Assembly: GCA_019420905.1 (NCBI GenBank)
Contig: JAHZGH010000001.1
Coordinates: 124,001-188,000, forward strand
Source: Succinivibrionaceae bacterium
Lineage (GTDB): Bacteria; Pseudomonadota; Gammaproteobacteria; Enterobacterales; Succinivibrionaceae
Direction: 5' to 3'
Length of the DNA stretch: 64,000 nucleotides
Program-made: the position numbers and the translations under genes
The notes under the pieces: generated by a model
What the model saw: the letters and a program-made list of their open reading frames with translations, nothing else
The model's database searches: none
What the model was told of the DNA's origin: nothing
Shown here: piece by piece, positions 15,788 to 24,128 of the stretch
Layout: the number at the start of each line of letters is the position of its first letter
Numbering within the stretch: position 1 is the stretch's first letter

Positions 15788-16258
15788 TTAAGGCTTCGGC
15801 GGCTTAGGAGCATCGCCCATCGGTTTAGGCGGTAAAGGGCGTGCATTCTTAATATCGAGTTTTGTTGATAAAAGATCCTTGTCTACTTTAGCAACGACTT
15901 CGATAGGCTGATCTTTGGAGATATATGACCAATCGCGATCGTCATCAAGCTCAACGACAATGCTGTCATTATTAGCATCTGTAAGTTCATATTTGTCATC
16001 ACCTAAAAAGCGAGTAAGGCGGCCTTGGACAAAAACCATTTCGTCATCATTAGCATTATTTATAATTTCCTTGATGGAACGGAATTGTTCGTTATTAAAT
16101 CCTCTAGGACCATTAATGCCGCGGTTATAATTTTGTGCCTGATCAAAACCAGCCACTCTATGCTCGTCTCTGTAATCTCCATGCGCTGCGAAAGCATTTA
16201 CTGCAGTTAAGCTTAAAGCTATAACGGATGCTGCAATAATAGTGGTCGTCTTTTTCAT
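15788..16258 (-). CDS. YgiW/YdeI-family periplasmic OB-fold stress protein
   Basis: Secreted 156-residue protein of the bacterial OB-fold (BOF) family, whose E. coli members YgiW and YdeI are tied to tolerance of peroxide, metals and antimicrobial peptides. A Sec signal peptide (MKKTTTIIAASVIALSLTAV..AFA) leads to the OB-fold at about residues 60-140, with the typical FVQGRLTRFLGDDKYELTD strands. A short proline-rich tail (PKPMGDAPKPPKP) ends it. The gene is monocistronic with its own terminator. Confidence 0.85.
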   Translation of the reverse strand: MKKTTTIIAASVIALSLTAVNAFAAHGDYRDEHRVAGFDQAQNYNRGINGPRGFNNEQFRSIKEIINNANDDEMVFVQGRLTRFLGDDKYELTDANNDSIVVELDDDRDWSYISKDQPIEVVAKVDKDLLSTKLDIKNARPLPPKPMGDAPKPPKP

Positions 16259-16545
16259 AGGGTGTTCTCCTTTTTTGTTTTCATGGCTTCAGTATAATTA
16301 ACAAAACTTAGATAAAAATTAGGAGAAAATAATTTTTTAAGATTTTAAATTTCTTATTTAATAGATTTTTTTTGATTAAAATCAGTTATATATTTAAATT
16401 TTTTGGATATTTATGCTTATTTTGCTTGCTGTTGATTATCTTTATCAAAAAATCTAAAGTCGCTGCCTTTTAAGCTGAATTGCTAAAAAAAATAAAATAT
16501 TTTCAAAAGGTTAAATTATTTTTTTTAGTTTTATAAATTTCCTTG
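16259..16545. other. AT-rich divergent intergenic region
   Basis: Separates the minus-strand YgiW-like gene from the plus-strand tRNA operon. It is very AT-rich with runs of A and T. I see no further gene or strong structure. Confidence 0.55.
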
Positions 16546-16573
16546 TTGACTTTATATTAAAGATCTTTATAAT
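16546..16573 (+). promoter_or_regulatory. tRNA operon promoter
   Basis: TTGACT (16546-16551) and a consensus TATAAT (16568-16573) with 16-nt spacing, about 39 bp before the first tRNA. A strong promoter fits a stable-RNA operon. Confidence 0.85.
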
Positions 16574-16611
16574 TATTTTCCGTTGCTTAGACAACACAGT
16601 AATTTCAGATT

Positions 16612-16687
16612 AGGGGTATAGCCAAGCGGTAAGGCAGCGGGTTTTGATCCCGCCATTTCCCTGGTTCGAATCCAGGTACCCCTGCCA
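16612..16687 (+). tRNA. tRNA-Gln (UUG)
   Basis: Cloverleaf with acceptor stem AGGGGTA/TACCCCT, anticodon loop with TTG, T-arm GGTTCGAATCC and encoded CCA. It differs in the acceptor and T-stem from the two CUG genes that follow. Confidence 0.95.
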
Positions 16688-16698
16688 TCTGAAAGGAT

Positions 16699-16774
16699 TG
16701 GGGTATCGCCAAGTGGTACGGCAGCGGATTCTGATTCCGCCATTACCTAGGTTCGAATCCTAGTACCCCAGCCA
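16699..16774 (+). tRNA. tRNA-Gln (CUG), first copy
   Basis: Acceptor stem TGGGGTA/TACCCCA, anticodon CTG in the ATTCTGATT loop region, encoded CCA. One nucleotide separates it from the next tRNA. Appears identical to the copy at 16874. Confidence 0.95.
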
Positions 16775-16775
16775 T

Positions 16776-16852
16776 GGCTATGTAGCTCAGTTGGTTAGAG
16801 CGCGGCACTCATAATGCTGAGGTCATTGGTTCAATTCCAATCATAGCTACCA
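16776..16852 (+). tRNA. tRNA-Met (CAU), elongator type, first copy
   Basis: GGCTATG/CATAGCT acceptor stem with a G-U first pair, anticodon CAT in ACTCATAAT, encoded CCA. The paired acceptor end indicates an elongator rather than initiator tRNA, matching E. coli metT/metU. Confidence 0.93.
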
Positions 16853-16873
16853 GTTACTGTTGTCTAGCAAAAT

Positions 16874-16949
16874 TGGGGTATCGCCAAGTGGTACGGCAGC
16901 GGATTCTGATTCCGCCATTACCTAGGTTCGAATCCTAGTACCCCAGCCA
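16874..16949 (+). tRNA. tRNA-Gln (CUG), second copy
   Basis: Appears identical to 16699-16774 and again followed after one T by a tRNA-Met; part of a tandem two-tRNA duplication. Confidence 0.95.
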
Positions 16950-16950
16950 T

Positions 16951-17027
16951 GGCTATGTAGCTCAGTTGGTTAGAGCGCGGCACTCATAATGCTGAGGTCA
17001 TTGGTTCAATTCCAATCATAGCTACCA
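16951..17027 (+). tRNA. tRNA-Met (CAU), elongator type, second copy
   Basis: Appears identical to 16776-16852. It is followed by TTCTTTTTTC, a T tract that may help terminate the operon. Confidence 0.93.
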
Positions 17028-17184
17028 TTCTTTTTTCTCATCTTTTATTTTTCTCCCTTATATTTAGAATAAATTTTGTTCATATCTCTCTCCTTTTTGG
17101 TGCAAAATCTTTAGAGCTGACGAAAAAATATAAACGTGTAAAATAATGTCACTTTAGAAATAAATATAGTACCTGGAGGATAAG

Positions 17185-20100
17185 TTGATCCCGCGTATAC
17201 AAGGCATTAGTGCAGCAGAGCCTCGTTATCAGAATTTTATTGACGCTTTAAAAGGCGCTGGATTTAAAGGAGATTTGGATAAATCTCATTCAGGCAGATT
17301 GTTATGTGCAACAGATAACTCTGTATATCAATGCATGCCGCAGGCAGTAGTTTTCCCTCGTGATGCTAATGATATTGCCTTGCTTTTTAAAACAGCAAAG
17401 CGTTCAGGTTTTGAGAACCTTATTTTTACTCCTCGCGGCGGCGGTACCGGAACTAATGGACAATCTTTAAATCGCGGCATTGCTATCGATATGTCTCGCT
17501 ATATGAAAAATGTAGGTGAGCTTGATATTGATAATCATTGCTTATGGGTACAGTGCGGTTGTATCAAAGATGAGTTAAATGAACAGCTAAAACAGCACGG
17601 TTTGTTCTTTTCTCCTGAATTATCTACCTCTAATCGAGCAACTATAGGAGGCATGATAAGTAATGACGCCGCAGGTCAGGGATCTTTAAAATATGGACGT
17701 ACTTCCTCGCATATTTTAAAAGTAAGAGTTGTTTTAACGGACGGTACCATTACTGAATTTGGACCGGTTAGGGGAGCTCAATTAAAGGAATGCTTAAATA
17801 AGGATGGTCTTGAAGGCGAGATCTATAGAACATGCTATCAGCTGTTGAAAAATAATCGGGGAGATATTACAAAGCTTTTCCCTAAGCTTAACCGTTTTAT
17901 GACAGGCTATGACTTAGCTCATGCTTATGACCCTCGTACAGGTACTCTGAATTTAGCTCGTTTGATATGTGGAGCTGAGGGAACCTTAGCTACTGTTTAT
18001 GAAGCTTTGCTTGATTTAACCTATATTCCTACTTTTAGAGAATTGATGGTTGTTAAGTATGAAAACTTTGATGCAGCTTTAAGGCATGCAGTTAAGCTTG
18101 TTGATGCTGGAGTCTTATCTGTTGAAACAGTGGACTCTAAGGTTTTGAATTTAGCTAAGCAGGATGTAGTTTGGAATGACGTGAAGGAATATATCCAAGA
18201 AGTTCCAGGCCATGAAATTCAAGGCATTAATATCGTTGAGTTTGCAGGTTATGATGCCGATGAGGAGCATCAGAGGTTAAATAAATTATTTGAAGAAACT
18301 CAAAAGAGTGCGTCTAGCTTTAAAAACGGCATATTAGGAGCACAGATAGCTTCTACGCCTAAAGCTATTGCCGCAATTTACGGCATGCGTAAAAAAGCTG
18401 TAGGTCTTTTAGGTGCTGCTGCAGGCAGACGTAAGCTTGTAGCCTTTACTGAGGATACTGTAGTTCCGCCTAAGCATTTGGCCGATTATATTTTAGAATT
18501 CCGAGCTTTATTAGACGGCATGTCTGTGCCTTATGGCATGTTCGGTCATGTCGATACTGGTCTTATGCATGTTCGTCCTGCTTTGGATTTAACTCAGAGT
18601 GAAGATCGTGACAAGCTTGTAGCTATTTCAAATGCTGTTGTTGATTTAGTGTCAAAATATCATGGTCAGATGTGGGGTGAGCATGGTCGAGGCTACCGTT
18701 CTTGCTTCGGTGAACGCTTCTTTGGCAAGTTATATCCAATTGCACGTCAGATAAAAGAAGTATTTGATAAGGATAATATTTTAAATCCAGGCAAGATCTG
18801 CGTGCCGTTTAGTAATGATATTGATAAGCTTGTAGCTATCGATGGACCGATGCGCGGCGATTTGGATCGTACTTTGCCAATTGCTGTAAGAGAGAATTTT
18901 AAAGGAGCTTTAAGCTGTAACGGAAATGGGCAATGCTTTAGCTATCAAAAAAGTTCTTTAATGTGTCCAAGCTATCGTTATACTAAAAACCATGTTAACT
19001 CTCCTAAGGGTTACAGCGAGCTAGCCCGAGAGTGGCTGCGTTTATTAAACGATCAGGGCTGTAATCCTAATGTAGAGGAAACACAAGCTTTAACAGCTGT
19101 CCCTAATCCCATACGTTTTATTAAGCGCGTCTATAACACTTTGAATAAAAGGGATGATTACAGCCTTGAGTATTTAGAGCATATTAAGACCTGTCTGTCA
19201 TGTAAATCCTGTAAGAGTATTTGTCCTGCGCATGTCAATGCTGCGGATTTAAATTCACGCTTCTTGTCTTTATATTATGGCCGCTATTTAAGACCGACAA
19301 TGGATCTTTTAGTTTTAAATGCAGAAAGATTTATCCCATTGATGGCTAAATGGCCTAAATATGCCAATATGCTTGTACAAAATAAGCTTAGCGCATATTT
19401 AGGCGAAAAATTATTCGGTATGGTAGATTTGCCTAAGTTTTCAGAGAAGCCGCTTTCAAGGCTTTGTAAGGAAAATGGCTTTGACCTTTTATCTACGGCT
19501 AAGGCATTAAAAGACGCGCCTGAAGTATTGATTGTTACGGATCCTTTTACTGTAGCTTATGAGGCCGAGGGCCTTATGATGATGGCAAGAGTAATGCGCT
19601 CCTTAGGTTATCGAGTAGCCTTACTTAAGCCCTATATTAATGGCAAGCTTATGGTAATTCGCGGTGATAGGCGTTCTTTTGTACATTATGCAGTAAAGCA
19701 GGCTGCAAGACTTGAGCGCTTAAGCCGAGCACGTATCGATTTAGTAGGTTTTGACCCGGCATTAACTATTTGTTATCGAGACGAATATGTTCAATTGCTT
19801 CAAAGCATGCGCGGAAATTTTGAGGTAATGCTTCCTGAGGAATGGCTTGAAAAGCAGCTAGGCTCTGTGAAGTTAAAGAACACTTTAAGTTCTTTGCAGG
19901 AGCGTTTGCAGTCTTTAAAAGAGCAAGACGAGGTATTATTTACTCCTTATTATCTTTTTACGCATTGTACAGAGCGAGCTTTAGTGCCTAAGAGTGTTAC
20001 TATGTGGCAGATGGTAATGCAGAGTTTCAGCCTGACTGTAATTCCTGTGCCTGTAGCTTGTTGCGGTATGGCGGGACTGCATGGACATATGGTGCAGAAT

Positions 20101-20280
20101 CAAGATGAGACTTATAAGGTATACGAGCAGAATTGGAAGGGCGAGCTTGCCAAACGGCCTTTTGACCATTGCTTAGTTACAGGCTTTAGCTGCCGCTCTC
20201 AGGTTGAGCGCATGGAGCATAAAAAGCCCGTACATCCTTTATTGGTCTTAGATGAGATTTTAAAGAGAATTAATGCCTAA
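17185..20280 (+). CDS. ydiJ: YdiJ-type FAD/Fe-S dehydrogenase (probable D-2-hydroxyglutarate dehydrogenase)
   Basis: Large two-part oxidoreductase of 1031 residues. The N-terminal half is an FAD-binding GlcD-type oxidase domain with FTPRGGGTGTNGQ. The second half has iron-sulphur cysteines (CLSCKSCKSICPAH) and a CCG motif (VACCGMAGLHGH) as in glycolate/heterodisulfide-type subunits. Length and N-terminus closely resemble E. coli YdiJ (about 1018 residues), reported to oxidise D-2-hydroxyglutarate. The start is TTG at 17185, well supported by GGAGGA just upstream and by the conserved MIPRI N-terminus. It overlaps the next gene by 8 nt. Confidence 0.9.
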   Translation: MIPRIQGISAAEPRYQNFIDALKGAGFKGDLDKSHSGRLLCATDNSVYQCMPQAVVFPRDANDIALLFKTAKRSGFENLIFTPRGGGTGTNGQSLNRGIAIDMSRYMKNVGELDIDNHCLWVQCGCIKDELNEQLKQHGLFFSPELSTSNRATIGGMISNDAAGQGSLKYGRTSSHILKVRVVLTDGTITEFGPVRGAQLKECLNKDGLEGEIYRTCYQLLKNNRGDITKLFPKLNRFMTGYDLAHAYDPRTGTLNLARLICGAEGTLATVYEALLDLTYIPTFRELMVVKYENFDAALRHAVKLVDAGVLSVETVDSKVLNLAKQDVVWNDVKEYIQEVPGHEIQGINIVEFAGYDADEEHQRLNKLFEETQKSASSFKNGILGAQIASTPKAIAAIYGMRKKAVGLLGAAAGRRKLVAFTEDTVVPPKHLADYILEFRALLDGMSVPYGMFGHVDTGLMHVRPALDLTQSEDRDKLVAISNAVVDLVSKYHGQMWGEHGRGYRSCFGERFFGKLYPIARQIKEVFDKDNILNPGKICVPFSNDIDKLVAIDGPMRGDLDRTLPIAVRENFKGALSCNGNGQCFSYQKSSLMCPSYRYTKNHVNSPKGYSELAREWLRLLNDQGCNPNVEETQALTAVPNPIRFIKRVYNTLNKRDDYSLEYLEHIKTCLSCKSCKSICPAHVNAADLNSRFLSLYYGRYLRPTMDLLVLNAERFIPLMAKWPKYANMLVQNKLSAYLGEKLFGMVDLPKFSEKPLSRLCKENGFDLLSTAKALKDAPEVLIVTDPFTVAYEAEGLMMMARVMRSLGYRVALLKPYINGKLMVIRGDRRSFVHYAVKQAARLERLSRARIDLVGFDPALTICYRDEYVQLLQSMRGNFEVMLPEEWLEKQLGSVKLKNTLSSLQERLQSLKEQDEVLFTPYYLFTHCTERALVPKSVTMWQMVMQSFSLTVIPVPVACCGMAGLHGHMVQNQDETYKVYEQNWKGELAKRPFDHCLVTGFSCRSQVERMEHKKPVHPLLVLDEILKRINA

Positions 20281-20779
20281 AAAAGAAGTTTTAGTATATT
20301 TATTTGGAACTGTAGCTCTGTTAGTTGCGGTTCCTGTGATCATAATTTATATAGGGTATAGATTTAATGCACCGTTTATGCCTCCTTTATTAGTAAGCTC
20401 TATTTTTGGAGCTGTTACTTCGGCTTTAGGCTTATTTTTTACCGTGTGGGCTAATATTGAGCTTAAAAGAAAAGGTAAAGGAGGCCCTGCTGTATTCGGC
20501 AAAATTAAACTTATGCAGGAGACTTCGGTTCTGGTAACCACCGGCCCATATGCTTTATGTCGTAATCCTATGCATTTGGGAGTATTTTTGTTTTATCTGG
20601 GGCTATGCTGCTCTGTAAATTCGTTATATAGTTTAATAATTCCACTGATGTTTGGGATATTCGCTTATTGCTTCGCGGTTTTCTTAGATGAGCCGCGCTT
20701 GAGACGAGATTTCGGAGCAGAATATGAAAAATGGGCAGCTTGTACCCCTCGTTTTCTGCCCAAAAATTATAAGAAATAA
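20273..20779 (+). CDS. ICMT/PEMT-like integral membrane methyltransferase
   Basis: 168-residue protein with about four hydrophobic segments and the isoprenylcysteine-methyltransferase-family signature TTGPYALCRNPMHLG, followed by EYEKWAACTPRFLP near the C-terminus. Bacterial members are SAM-dependent methyltransferases of mostly unknown substrate. It overlaps the end of ydiJ by 8 nt, so it is co-translated with it. Confidence 0.8.
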   Translation: MPKKEVLVYLFGTVALLVAVPVIIIYIGYRFNAPFMPPLLVSSIFGAVTSALGLFFTVWANIELKRKGKGGPAVFGKIKLMQETSVLVTTGPYALCRNPMHLGVFLFYLGLCCSVNSLYSLIIPLMFGIFAYCFAVFLDEPRLRRDFGAEYEKWAACTPRFLPKNYKK

Positions 20780-20808
20780 CAGCATATTTATTTAGGAGTT
20801 GAGGACAT

Positions 20809-22521
20809 ATGACCATGATGTCGGGCGCACAGATGTTAGTGCGTACCTTAGAGGATTTAGGTGTAGATAAATTATTTGGTTATCCTGGCGGAGCTGTACT
20901 AGACATTTATGATGCTTTACTACAATCTAAGAAGATTCATCATGTCCTGGGCCGTCATGAGCAGGGAGTAGCTCACGCTGCTGATGGCTATGCTCGTGCT
21001 ACAGGAAAGGTTGGCGTATGTTTAGTAACTTCAGGCCCTGGTGCAACTAATACTGTAACTGCTATTGCTACTGCATATATGGATTCTATCCCAATGGTAG
21101 TAATTACAGGACAGGTCGGCACTCCATTAATCGGTTCTGATGCTTTCCAAGAGGTTGATACTGTCGGCATTACTCGTCCGATTGTTAAGCATTCTTATTT
21201 ATGTCAGAAGGCTTTGGATATTCCTCGCTATATAAGACAGGCTTTTTATTTGGCCGCATCAGGCAGACCAGGACCTGTTGTAGTAGATGTTCCTAAAGAC
21301 TGCGTGCGTCCGTCTAAATTATTTGAATATCCTGAAGATGACGGTGAGGTAAGAATGCGTTCTTACAGGCCGACTTTACAGGGACATCGCGGTCAGATTA
21401 AACGTGCCTCAAAGATGCTTTTAGAAGCAAAGCGCCCTATTGTAATGATCGGCGGAGGCGTTGTTTTATCTAATGCTTCACAAGAGATTCGCTCTTTAGT
21501 CGATAGATTTAATCTGCCGGTAACATCAACTCTTATGGGCTTAGGTGCATATCCGAGTACCTCTAAGAACTTTTTAGGCATGTTAGGTATGCATGGTACC
21601 TATGAGGCTAATGAGGCAATGGATAAGGCTGATGTAGTTTTTGCCGTCGGCGTGCGCTTTGATGATCGTGTTACTAACAATATCCAGAAGTTCTGTCCTG
21701 CAGCTAAGATTATTCATGTAGATATTGATCCGGCCTCAATTTCAAAGACTGTAAACGCCGATATTCCGATTGTAGGTGATGCTAAGACTGTTTTAGGTCA
21801 GTTTGATGAGGCTTTTAAAGAGCTTAATTTAGAGCAGGATAGCAAAGATTTAGAATTATGGTGGAATACAATTAATTCCTGGCGTGAAACTAAGTGCTTA
21901 GATTATAAGAAGGATAAAGATCTGATTAAGCCTCAGGAGATTGTTGAGACCTTAAGCCGTTTAACAGACGGCAAGGCTATTATTGCCACTGATGTCGGTC
22001 AGCATCAGATGTTTACGGCTCTATATTATAAGTTTGATGAGCCGCATCATTTCCTAACCTCAGGCGGCTTAGGCACAATGGGTTATGGCTTCCCTGCTGC
22101 AATAGGCGCTAAGATAGGTAAGCCTGACAGTGATGTCTGCTTAATTACCGGCGATGGCAGTTTCCAGATGAATATTCAGGAATTGTCTACCTGTTTGGAA
22201 TTTAATGTTCCAGTGAAGATTTTCATCTGTGATAATCATACCTTAGGTATGGTTCGTCAGTGGCAGCGCATGTTCTATAAAGGACATATTAGCTCTACTA
22301 ATTTAAATTACAATCCAGATTTTGTTGCCTTAGCTAAGGCCTATGGACATGAAGCATTCTTTGTAAAAGAGCCTTCTGAATTAGAGTCTACGATGAAAAA
22401 AGCTCTAGCTATGAAGGATAAGCTTGTAATTGTTGATATTCTTTGCGATACCAATGCTCAGGTGTTACCTATGCAGCAGATGGGCGGCAGTATGGCTGAT
22501 ATGTTTTTAAATGAGGATTAA
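20809..22521 (+). CDS. Acetolactate synthase large subunit, first copy
   Basis: Thiamine-diphosphate enzyme that condenses pyruvate (or pyruvate plus 2-ketobutyrate) in the first shared step of valine, leucine and isoleucine synthesis. The 570 residues include the catalytic Glu in GRHEQGVAHAADGYAR and the ThDP/Mg motif GDGSFQMNIQEL. GAGG lies 5 nt before the ATG. The small subunit follows 3 nt later. The product resembles the second copy at 24129 but clearly differs from it, so the two are paralogues, not a recent duplicate. Isozyme identity (IlvI, IlvB or IlvG type) cannot be settled here. Confidence 0.93.
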   Translation: MTMMSGAQMLVRTLEDLGVDKLFGYPGGAVLDIYDALLQSKKIHHVLGRHEQGVAHAADGYARATGKVGVCLVTSGPGATNTVTAIATAYMDSIPMVVITGQVGTPLIGSDAFQEVDTVGITRPIVKHSYLCQKALDIPRYIRQAFYLAASGRPGPVVVDVPKDCVRPSKLFEYPEDDGEVRMRSYRPTLQGHRGQIKRASKMLLEAKRPIVMIGGGVVLSNASQEIRSLVDRFNLPVTSTLMGLGAYPSTSKNFLGMLGMHGTYEANEAMDKADVVFAVGVRFDDRVTNNIQKFCPAAKIIHVDIDPASISKTVNADIPIVGDAKTVLGQFDEAFKELNLEQDSKDLELWWNTINSWRETKCLDYKKDKDLIKPQEIVETLSRLTDGKAIIATDVGQHQMFTALYYKFDEPHHFLTSGGLGTMGYGFPAAIGAKIGKPDSDVCLITGDGSFQMNIQELSTCLEFNVPVKIFICDNHTLGMVRQWQRMFYKGHISSTNLNYNPDFVALAKAYGHEAFFVKEPSELESTMKKALAMKDKLVIVDILCDTNAQVLPMQQMGGSMADMFLNED

Positions 22522-22524
22522 AGC

Positions 22525-23025
22525 ATGCGTCAGATCATATCTATTCTTTTAGAAAATGAAATCGGAGCCCTCTCGCGTGTTGTAGGTCTTTTTTCTCAGC
22601 GTGGTTACAACATTGAGACTATTACAGCAGCTCCTACAGAGGATAATTCTTTATCTCGCATTACTATTTTAACTGAGGGCGATAATGTAGTTGTTGAACG
22701 TATTACTAAACAATTACATAAGCTTGTGAATGTCATTAAGGTTTCTTCAATTGCTGATGATCAGTCAATTGTTGAAAGAGAAATTCTTTTTGTAAAAGTT
22801 CAGGCCTTAGGCCATGCCCTGCGAGAAGAGCTTAAAACTTTGTGTGATATTTTCAAAGCAGAAATCGTGGATTTAACCCCGGAACTTTTTATTATTCAAT
22901 ATGTAAATACCTCCTCAGAGGTGGACAGATTTTTAAAAGCTGTCTCTGAAGAGGCTGATGTTATTGAAACAGTTCGTTCCGGCGTTTGTGGTATTTTCCG
23001 CGGCGACCATTCTTTACATTCATAA
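22525..23025 (+). CDS. Acetolactate synthase small (regulatory) subunit, first copy
   Basis: 166-residue regulatory partner that binds valine and stimulates the large subunit. The N-terminal ACT domain begins MRQIISILLENEIGALSRVVGLFSQRGYNIE, and the C-terminal half is the ALS small-subunit domain. The length matches IlvH (about 163) rather than the short IlvN or IlvM. Confidence 0.92.
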   Translation: MRQIISILLENEIGALSRVVGLFSQRGYNIETITAAPTEDNSLSRITILTEGDNVVVERITKQLHKLVNVIKVSSIADDQSIVEREILFVKVQALGHALREELKTLCDIFKAEIVDLTPELFIIQYVNTSSEVDRFLKAVSEEADVIETVRSGVCGIFRGDHSLHS

Positions 23026-23037
23026 ATTTCTCTAAAA

Positions 23038-23058
23038 AGACGGGCTTTCAGCCCGTCT
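23038..23058 (+). terminator. Hairpin after the first acetolactate synthase pair
   Basis: AGACGGGC (23038-23045), 5-nt loop, GCCCGTCT (23051-23058). The T tract is weak (GCTTTC). It ends only 9 nt before the next start codon, so it may occlude ribosome binding for the downstream gene as well as attenuate transcription. Confidence 0.65.
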
Positions 23059-23067
23059 GCTTTCATC

Positions 23068-24084
23068 ATGGCAGATATACATAACCAAGTTACAAAGCTT
23101 TTTTTAGAAAAAAAATATTATGAGATTATTGCGCTGTTAGAGCCCCAGGAGCTTGATTTTAGTTTAGCTCTCTCTTTAGTACGCGCTTATCTTAATGCTT
23201 CACTTAAAACAAACGATCCTGAAAGTTTATGTGCTAAGGCTCATAAGATTTTAGATAGTTTTGCTCTGGAGGGAAGAGATGATCCTAATTGGCTGTATTT
23301 AAAAGGTATGGCTTTATATCAGGACAATTTGATTCCCGATAGTATGATGCGTCTTGAAAGGGCATTAACTCATGTAAATGTGGGAGATAATGATCTTTTC
23401 AATAAAATTAAGGCCTGTCTTGAAAATTGTAAAAGTCTTATGATTCAATCAGAATTTAAAGGCTTAAAGGCTGATGATTTTAATATAGTTTTAAATCATA
23501 TTGAAAAGCATTTTGGTAAGGGACAGCGCTTATGCAGTCTCTTTGGTGTAGACGTTATTCATATTCCCCCTTCAGAAGAGCATCCTTACAATAAGCTTAT
23601 TTCTTGTGGTCTTGCAGCTAAGCTTTTAAATGTTCCTAATGGATTTGATAAGAAACTCAATGCTCATTTGGAGCTATGCTTATTTTTGCCAAAGGATTAC
23701 CGCTTTACTCAAGATAAGGATAAGGATTGGCCAGTTTATTTGCTTTTGCAGATGATTCGCCATGTTATCGGCGCGCTGAATTTTATAGGCTTTGGCTATT
23801 ACATCAAAGAAGAGCCTAGTTTAGCTCCAAGTACAGCTTATGACGGCGTTATGCTTACTGCTTTAGGGGATTATGCCGGCGAATGTCAGGCTGTTAATTT
23901 AAGTGATGATTCGACTGTTCGTTTTTATCAGTTGATACCGCTGCAGCCTATGGAAACTCGCTATCGTATGCACCACACCGCAATCGAACTTTTACGTCTT
24001 TTTGAACGCGAGCGCATAGTTTTAACACCTTTTATCGCAGCTAGACCAGATGTTTGTTGCGGACCTGAAGCTATGAGCGTATAA
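23068..24084 (+). CDS. Suppressor-of-fused (SUFU) domain protein
   Basis: 338-residue protein. The N-terminal part (about 1-140) is helical and repeat-like. From about residue 150 it matches the bacterial SUFU-like pattern: VDVIHIPPSEEHPYNKLISCGLAAKLLNVP, then a CLFLPKDY strand, WPVYLLLQMIRHV, and a VRFYQLIPLQPMETRYRMHH segment. Bacterial SUFU proteins often serve as immunity proteins to polymorphic toxins, but no toxin gene adjoins this one. No Shine-Dalgarno precedes the ATG, which abuts the hairpin at 23038. Function unknown; domain call fairly sure. Confidence 0.72.
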   Translation: MADIHNQVTKLFLEKKYYEIIALLEPQELDFSLALSLVRAYLNASLKTNDPESLCAKAHKILDSFALEGRDDPNWLYLKGMALYQDNLIPDSMMRLERALTHVNVGDNDLFNKIKACLENCKSLMIQSEFKGLKADDFNIVLNHIEKHFGKGQRLCSLFGVDVIHIPPSEEHPYNKLISCGLAAKLLNVPNGFDKKLNAHLELCLFLPKDYRFTQDKDKDWPVYLLLQMIRHVIGALNFIGFGYYIKEEPSLAPSTAYDGVMLTALGDYAGECQAVNLSDDSTVRFYQLIPLQPMETRYRMHHTAIELLRLFERERIVLTPFIAARPDVCCGPEAMSV

Positions 24085-24128
24085 AAGAATTGTAGATTGA
24101 ATTTTTAATTATATTTGCGGAATATCTT

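Larger units (their letters stand above)
16699..17027 (+). repeat. Tandem duplication of a tRNA-Gln-tRNA-Met unit
   Basis: Units 16699-16852 and 16874-17027 (154 bp each) appear identical by eye and are separated by 21 bp of unrelated sequence. E. coli also has repeated Gln and Met genes in its metT-glnX operon, so the expansion parallels that locus. Confidence 0.9.
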
